DNA from: Acidobacteriota bacterium
GTDB taxonomy: Bacteria > Acidobacteriota > Blastocatellia > Pyrinomonadales > Pyrinomonadaceae
Direction of reading: 5' to 3'
NCBI GenBank assembly: GCA_019239425.1
Contig: JAFAZX010000002.1
Location: 1-45,987, forward strand
DNA: 45,987 nucleotides
Positions 41,652 through 45,987 of this stretch are shown one piece after another. Position 1 is the stretch's first letter, and each line of letters begins with the position of its first letter. Position numbers and translations under genes: made by a program. The notes beneath the pieces were generated by a model. That model did no database searches and was not told where the DNA came from. It saw only the letters and a list, made by a program, of their open reading frames with translations.

Positions 41652-41712
41652 TAGGTGCTGGGTGCTGGGTGCTGGGAAGAAATCAAACCCAGCACCCAAC
41701 ACCCAATACCCT
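41652..41712. repeat. Inverted-repeat hairpin, GGGTGCT family (C4)
   Basis: A shorter member: three GGGTGCT units pair with AGCACCC/AACACCC units across a loop of about 12 nt (AAGAAATCAAAC). It is located 3 bp from the stop of the GDT1-like gene (41714-41716, minus strand). Confidence 0.9.
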
Positions 41713-41713
41713 T

Positions 41714-41986
41714 TCAGAATTTGTTCAGCAGGATGAGGACGCCGATGGTGATGAAGCCGAGGGCGGCGACGCGCCTGATCCATTCGAGCGGCAGGTAGTG
41801 TCCGAGCAGGCCGCCGACGGCGACCCCGAGCGCCGAGACGCAGACCAGCGCCAGCGATGCCGAGACGAAGACCGTGAGCGGCTTCTTCGTCTCGGCGGCC
41901 ATCGTCATCGCCGCCAGCTGCGTCTTGTCGCCCATCTCCGCCAGGAAGATCGTCGCGAACGTCGTCATGAAAACTCGCCAGTCCAT
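41714..41986 (-). CDS. Half-size GDT1/UPF0016 (TMEM165) family membrane protein
   Basis: A 90-residue protein with three hydrophobic segments. The family motif ExGDKT lies in IFLAEMGDKTQLAAMTMA near residues 14-31. Full-length members have two such halves (about 200 residues) and transport Mn2+ or Ca2+ in exchange for protons. This one has a single half, so it would act as a homodimer. The ATG at 41986 (MDWRVFMTTFATIF) follows GGGAGTG. The frame is open to 42055, but that part lies in hairpin D2. The nearby metal-efflux set suggests metal homeostasis. Confidence 0.85.
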   Translation of the reverse strand: MDWRVFMTTFATIFLAEMGDKTQLAAMTMAAETKKPLTVFVSASLALVCVSALGVAVGGLLGHYLPLEWIRRVAALGFITIGVLILLNKF

Positions 41987-42038
41987 AATCGCCCACACTC
42001 CCGGATTAGAATTTCTCCCAGCATAAACCAGATAAGAT

Positions 42039-42116
42039 TTTAACCACAGAGACACAGAGACACAGCCCGAAGAGGAACGCTCAACGGGCTGTGTCTCTGT
42101 GTCTCTGTGGTTAAAT
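42039..42116. repeat. Inverted-repeat hairpin, CACAGAGA family (D2)
   Basis: The second copy of the element at 2608-2684, with AACCACAGAGACACAGAGAC on the left and its complement on the right, and a loop of about 25 nt. It ends about 7 bp from the stop codon of the subtilase gene (42123-42125, minus strand). Confidence 0.9.
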
Positions 42117-42122
42117 CAAACC

Positions 42123-45110
42123 CTACTGCGTGTTGAGCTGGAGGATAGTCGAGACGCCGCGCGCGAGTTCGGCGCGGGTGATGGGTGCCGTCGGGTTGAA
42201 CTGCGCGGGCGAACTCATCAGCCCGTAGCTGACGGCGACCTGCACGTAGCCGCGCAGATCGTAAGGGATCGACGCCGAGTCCGTGTAGGGCAGGAACGCG
42301 CCCGCCTTCGACTCGGCCTCCGCCCGCAGCCCCGCGGCGCGCACGAGCACGACGGCCGCCGTCAGCCGCGTCGCGCGGTCGTCCGGCCGGAACGCGCCGC
42401 CGCGCGGGGCGTCCGGGAAGAGCGTCTGCGCGGCCTCCGCGAAGTTCATCGTCGTCGTGTCCTGCACGTCCACGAAGGAGGGCGTGTTCGGCACGTACTG
42501 CGGGATGCGCGCGCCCGCGACCATCGCCTCGGCCATCTCCGCCCGCGAGACGGTCGCCTTCGGCCGGAAGAGCCCGTCGGCGTAAGGCCACATCGCCAGC
42601 GCCGCCACCGCGCGCCGGATGTTGAAGACCGTGTAGGCGTCGAGTCCCGTGAGGTCTGCCATCGGCGCGTACTCGGCGCGCGCCGTCTCGAAGACCCCCG
42701 AGAACTGCTGCGGCGTCGCGACGGCCGCCAGCGTGTTCGACACGCGCGCGCGCCAGGTGCCCTGCACCGGCAGCGAGACGAGCGTCCGCTCGTGCTTGCC
42801 CGTCAGGCCCGGCAGGTTCAGGTAGTTCGACTGCCCGGCGATCTGGCCCGACGGGTCGAACGTCATCAGCCCGAGGTCGTTCGGCGAGATGAAAGGCCCC
42901 CACGCCACGTCGGTCGAGGCGTAGACGGCGTCGGCCGGCACGCTCAACGAGACCTCGGCCGCGCCGCCCGGGTTGACCGTCCCCGAGAAGAGCTGCGCGG
43001 GGTCTTTGACGAAACGCACCTGCCCGCGGTTGATGACCGAGCGGAAGAGTCCGATCTCGCGCCCCGGGAAGGCCGACTGCAGGGCGGCGGCGTGCGTGTT
43101 CAGAGCGCCCGCGCCCACCTCGTGCTGGTAGTAGGGCGGCATCGGCGTCGCCGTCCGCTGGAGTATGTCGCGCACGCGCGCGGGCGTGAGCGTCGGGTCT
43201 GCGCCGAGCATCAAGGCGATGGTGCCCGCCACGGCCGGCGCGCTGAACGAAGTGCCCGAGGCCGTCGTGTAGTACGGAAGCTCACTCACCGAGAGTCCCT
43301 GCGCGTCGGCCGGCAGGCCGGTCGTCCCCGTCAGGTTCGTGCCCGAGGCGCGCAAACTAACGACGCTCGTCCCCGGCGCCGAGAGCGTCGGGCGGAAGTT
43401 GCGGCTGCCGAAGTCGCCGCGCGAAGAGTAGTCGGCGAGTCGCCCGCGCTCGTCCAGGGCGCCGACCGAGATGACCCACGGCGCGGCCGCGTAAGGGTTG
43501 AGCGTGTGCATCCCCGGCCCCGCGTTCCCGGCCGAGAAGACGACGCTCACGCCGCGCTCGTAGAGCAGGCGGGTCGCGACGTTGACGGGGTCGTTCTCGT
43601 CGTAGGTCGTGTTGGCCGAGAAGCTGCAGTTGACGACGCGTATGTTCAGCTCGGGGTGCGAGAGGATGTAGTCGAAGCCCGCGAGCACGTTGAAGAGCGA
43701 GTAGTCGCCGGCCGAGAGTCCGACCAGCTTCGCCTTCGGCGCGTAGCCCGCGTACTTGCCGGCGGAGCTGGCGCCCGTGCCGGCGATGATGCCGCCGACG
43801 AAGGTGCCGTGGCCGCTCAACTGATCCGTGTCCGGCAGCTTGTCGACGTTGGACGGCGGCAGGAAGTCCAGGAGGTTCGCGCCCTGCGCGTCCGCCAGCT
43901 TGACGTTGCGCAGGACGTTCTTCGAGATGTCCGGGTGCGTCGAGTCGAGTCCGGTGTCGAGCACCGCGACGACGACGCCGTTGCCCTGGAGCGAGTTGTT
44001 GCCGCTGACGCGCTTGAGGTCTGCGTCCTGGCGCTCGCGCACGAGGCCGGTCTGCGTGCGGCTGTTGTCGACGTTCCACTGGAGCGTGCGCTCATGCGTC
44101 ACGTAGCGCACGGCCGGGAACCTGCTGATCTGGAAGATTTGATACTTCGAAGCCGTCAGGACGACGACGGGCAGCGACTGGAAGCGCGTGCCGCCGCGGA
44201 CGCCGATGGCCTTGAGGTCTGCGATGTCCGCGTCGGTGACGGGGCGGTGGTAGACGACGGCCGCGTTGACGTTGCTGTCGTCGGTCAAGGCGTCGAGCCG
44301 CTTCGCCAGCTCCGGGTCGAAGCTCATCAGCCCGACCCTGTGCTCGACGGGGACGGCCAGGCCCGGGGCGAAGCCGTCCACGCCCAAAAGGCGGAAGCCG
44401 TCCGCGCCGGTCATCACCACGCCGTCCGCGCCCGTCATTACGACGCCGTCGGCTCCGGTCATCACCACGCCGTTCGTCGGCGCGGAGAAGACCGTCCCGT
44501 CCGTCTTCGTCGCGATGATCTGGGACGCGCCGTCGAAGCGCACCTGGTCGGCCCCGGTCATCACGACGCCGTCCGCGCCCACCGCGCGCAGGGAGTCGGC
44601 CCCGGTCATCACGACGCCGTCCGCGCCGGTCATCACAACGCCGTCGGCGCCGGTCATCACCACGCCGTTCGCCTGCCTGACGACGACCGAATTGACCGTC
44701 CAGGTCGTGCCGTCGGCGCCGGTCATGACGACGCCGTTCGGGCCGGTCAGAGTCACGCCGTCCGCGCCGGTCATCACGACGCCGTCGGCGTGCGTGATGC
44801 CGTAGGAGTTCGCGCCCGTGTAGTTAACGCCGTCCACGGTCGCGACGGGGCCGCCGTCCGCGCCCGTCATGACGACGCCGTCGGTCGGCGTCGTGGCGTA
44901 GATGCCGTTGACCTTGTACGTGAGCGCGTCGGCGCCGTAGAGCGAAAGGCCGGAGACGTTGTCGTAGTAGATGCCGTCGGCGCCGGTCATCACGACGCCC
45001 TGCGTGCCGTAGATGATGAGGCCGGCACGCGCGGGCAGCGCGCAGAGTGCGACCACGAGGGCCAGAGCGGCGGCCCGGCGGAATCCTTGCGGGGTGGAGG
45101 CTCGAAACAT
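42123..45110 (-). CDS. Exported S8 subtilase with octapeptide-repeat N-terminal region and SLH-like end
   Basis: A 995-residue protein from the ATG at 45110. An ATG at 45227 with AGAGGACG before it would add 39 residues. A signal peptide (about 1-30, ALALVVALCALPARA) leads to an N-terminal region with 11 copies of GVVMTGAD (about 38-240) and degenerate copies. The subtilase domain has D385 (VVVAVLDTGLD), H434 (SGHGTFVGG) and S621 (ASGTSFSAP), so the triad is complete. The last 180 residues carry SLH-like repeats (for example ADGLFRPKATVSRAEMAEAM and FNPTAPITRAELARGVSTIL), which bind cell-wall polymers. A surface-anchored protease is likely. Confidence 0.9.
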   Translation of the reverse strand: MFRASTPQGFRRAAALALVVALCALPARAGLIIYGTQGVVMTGADGIYYDNVSGLSLYGADALTYKVNGIYATTPTDGVVMTGADGGPVATVDGVNYTGANSYGITHADGVVMTGADGVTLTGPNGVVMTGADGTTWTVNSVVVRQANGVVMTGADGVVMTGADGVVMTGADSLRAVGADGVVMTGADQVRFDGASQIIATKTDGTVFSAPTNGVVMTGADGVVMTGADGVVMTGADGFRLLGVDGFAPGLAVPVEHRVGLMSFDPELAKRLDALTDDSNVNAAVVYHRPVTDADIADLKAIGVRGGTRFQSLPVVVLTASKYQIFQISRFPAVRYVTHERTLQWNVDNSRTQTGLVRERQDADLKRVSGNNSLQGNGVVVAVLDTGLDSTHPDISKNVLRNVKLADAQGANLLDFLPPSNVDKLPDTDQLSGHGTFVGGIIAGTGASSAGKYAGYAPKAKLVGLSAGDYSLFNVLAGFDYILSHPELNIRVVNCSFSANTTYDENDPVNVATRLLYERGVSVVFSAGNAGPGMHTLNPYAAAPWVISVGALDERGRLADYSSRGDFGSRNFRPTLSAPGTSVVSLRASGTNLTGTTGLPADAQGLSVSELPYYTTASGTSFSAPAVAGTIALMLGADPTLTPARVRDILQRTATPMPPYYQHEVGAGALNTHAAALQSAFPGREIGLFRSVINRGQVRFVKDPAQLFSGTVNPGGAAEVSLSVPADAVYASTDVAWGPFISPNDLGLMTFDPSGQIAGQSNYLNLPGLTGKHERTLVSLPVQGTWRARVSNTLAAVATPQQFSGVFETARAEYAPMADLTGLDAYTVFNIRRAVAALAMWPYADGLFRPKATVSRAEMAEAMVAGARIPQYVPNTPSFVDVQDTTTMNFAEAAQTLFPDAPRGGAFRPDDRATRLTAAVVLVRAAGLRAEAESKAGAFLPYTDSASIPYDLRGYVQVAVSYGLMSSPAQFNPTAPITRAELARGVSTILQLNTQ
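44395..45003 (-). repeat. Coding octapeptide repeat region (VVMTGADG)
   Basis: The 24-bp unit encoding GVVMTGAD appears 11 times, in tandem triplets at two places and singly elsewhere, with degenerate units such as GVNYTGAN and GVTLTGPN between. The + strand reads CGCCGGTCATCACGACGCCG repeatedly. Codon choice varies between copies, so the repeat is old or under protein-level selection. Confidence 0.9.
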
Positions 45111-45298
45111 CTTCGGGGCTTTGGGGCTGCGACGATTTCCGGCTCGCGAACTGGGACGAGGCCCGCGTCGGGAGCAGGTATTTCCAGCGAGGTTAGCGCG
45201 CCAAAAATTGACCGTATTTTTGTACATCGTCCTCTTAATTCAATTGTTACGGATTTCTTGTGATTTACTTTTTCTTCGTAGTTGCGCGATTTCTGGCA

Positions 45299-45356
45299 AG
45301 CCGTCGGCTCTTAGCTTTCGGGCCGGCTCAAAGCTAACGGCTAAAGGCCGACGGCT
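45299..45356. repeat. Imperfect inverted repeat (family G) by the regulator stop
   Basis: AGCCGTCGGCTCTTAGCTTT on the left pairs imperfectly with AAAGCTAACGGCTAAAGGCC and GACGGCT on the right. Units resembling (C/A)GGCT are repeated. It overlaps the regulator stop codon (45355-45357, minus strand). The AT-rich stretch 45200-45295 beside it probably holds the promoter of the subtilase gene. Confidence 0.7.
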
Positions 45357-45987
45357 ACCCGAGCAGTCCCCTGTAGACTTTCTGCGTCTCGGCCGCAGGC
45401 TCGACGCCCAGCTCCTTGCGCAGGAGCTTGCGCAAGGTCTCGTACTGCTCGCGGACGGCGACGCGGTTCCCCTGCGCGGCGTGCGCGCGCATGAGGTGGC
45501 AGTACACGTCCTCGCGGAAGGGGTCTTCGCGCAGAATCCGCTGCGCGAGCGTCTGCGAGCGCGCCCAGTCCTCGGCCTTCTGCGCCGTCTGCGCGAGCAG
45601 CTCTAAGATGCGCAGATACTGTTCGCGGCAGTACGAGCGCTGCTCCTCGACCCACTCGTCGTAACTGCCTTGCATGAACTCGCCGCGGTAGAGCGAGGCC
45701 GCCTCCTCGTAAGCCCTGACGAACCCTTCCGCGTCGCGCGCGCGGCGCGCGGCGTCGCCCTCCGCGACGAGGCGTTCGAACTCCTCCGTGTCTATCCGGT
45801 AAGAGAACTCGGGGTTCAGCTGATAGTCGCCGTCCCGGTAGAGCAGGAAGTTCTGCTTCAAAGGCTGGTTGCTGTTGAGCGCCTTGCGTATGTGCGAGAT
45901 GGTCGGGTGAAAGTTCTTCTCGACCGAGCCGAAGTCCGACTCGCCCCAGAAGGTGTCGATGATCGTGTCCTTCGAGGCGCGGCGGTG
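45355..45987 (-). CDS. Winged-helix/BTAD transcriptional regulator (partial)
   Basis: Open to the right window edge, 210 residues visible, start outside. The first 60 residues (RASKDTIIDTFWGESDFGSV, then NFHPTISHIRKAL and FLLYRDGDYQL) match the second half of an OmpR/SARP-type winged helix. The rest is a bacterial transcriptional activation domain (BTAD): IDTEEFERLVAEGDAARRAR, ASLYRGEFMQGSYDEWVEE, and TPR-like helices with LAQRILREDPFREDVYCHLM. An ORF starting at 45861 (TTG) is only part of it. Such proteins often have further N-terminal or C-terminal domains, but here BTAD is the C-terminus. It probably controls a nearby operon. Confidence 0.85.
   Translation of the reverse strand, partial: HRRASKDTIIDTFWGESDFGSVEKNFHPTISHIRKALNSNQPLKQNFLLYRDGDYQLNPEFSYRIDTEEFERLVAEGDAARRARDAEGFVRAYEEAASLYRGEFMQGSYDEWVEEQRSYCREQYLRILELLAQTAQKAEDWARSQTLAQRILREDPFREDVYCHLMRAHAAQGNRVAVREQYETLRKLLRKELGVEPAAETQKVYRGLLG

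Noticed and set aside
44395..45003. Regular repeats that could be read as a CRISPR array
   Set aside because: The repeats are in frame, encode GVVMTGAD octapeptides, and have no spacers of uniform size.
42099..45263. Long plus-strand ORF opposite the subtilase
   Set aside because: It is a shadow of the real minus-strand gene: Arg/Val/His-rich with no motifs, while the minus strand encodes a full subtilase triad.

Overview
This window is a high-GC (roughly 65-70 %) bacterial chromosome segment. It has no rRNA, no tRNA I could recognise, no CRISPR array and no phage or transposase genes. The gene content (Wzm/Wzt-type exporter, long multidomain glycosyltransferase, DUF4142 and DUF2383 proteins, exported truncated globin, half-size GDT1-like protein, winged-helix/BTAD regulator, TIR and STAND proteins) and the habit of filling intergenic gaps with long inverted repeats suggest an Acidobacteriota (Blastocatellia-like) genome. 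That assignment is inference from style, not from a marker gene.

Layout. 1-5.8 kb: end of an XRE-type regulator, then a polysaccharide ABC exporter (permease and ATPase with a Wzt-like C-terminal domain), a two-domain glycosyltransferase and a single-pass protein with an acidic Thr-rich cytosolic tail. 5.8-16.7 kb: mostly housekeeping genes (tlyA, YkgJ-like protein, zinc-ribbon membrane protein, nadK, dicarboxylate/amino-acid symporter, rhomboid protease, DUF2383, DUF4142, exported truncated hemoglobin, DUF3052, queF, MFS transporter), plus a 36-residue membrane peptide at 6664-6774. 16.8-24.4 kb: the most unusual part. A Lys/Gly-tailed small protein overlaps a 793-residue exported protein of unknown function, and this pair ends at a strong terminator. 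A near-consensus promoter then drives two overlapping genes: a protein with a TIR domain and two further TIR/DUF4062-like domains, and a 974-residue STAND NTPase with a membrane helix, TPR-like region and a C-terminal zinc D-Ala-D-Ala endopeptidase (M74/LAS type) domain. 24.6-30.3 kb: family A DNA polymerase without a 5' nuclease, nucleotide-sugar dehydrogenase, hemolysin III-like protein and an exported TPR protein. 30.3-46 kb, all on the minus strand: a kinase-like membrane protein, pyruvate phosphate dikinase, a Cu/Ag-type RND efflux set (adaptor, TolC-like channel, CusA-like pump, FixH-like lipoprotein, Cys-rich exported protein), a GDT1-like protein, a subtilase with an octapeptide-repeat N-terminal region, and a BTAD regulator cut by the window edge.

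Two things stand out. First, the TIR/STAND/endopeptidase gene pair looks like a sensor-to-cell-wall-lysis module that could act in immunity or programmed death. Second, nearly every gap between genes carries a long hairpin built from one of several unrelated repeat families. Almost all abut a stop codon, and the two arms of one hairpin share variants that other copies of the same family lack.
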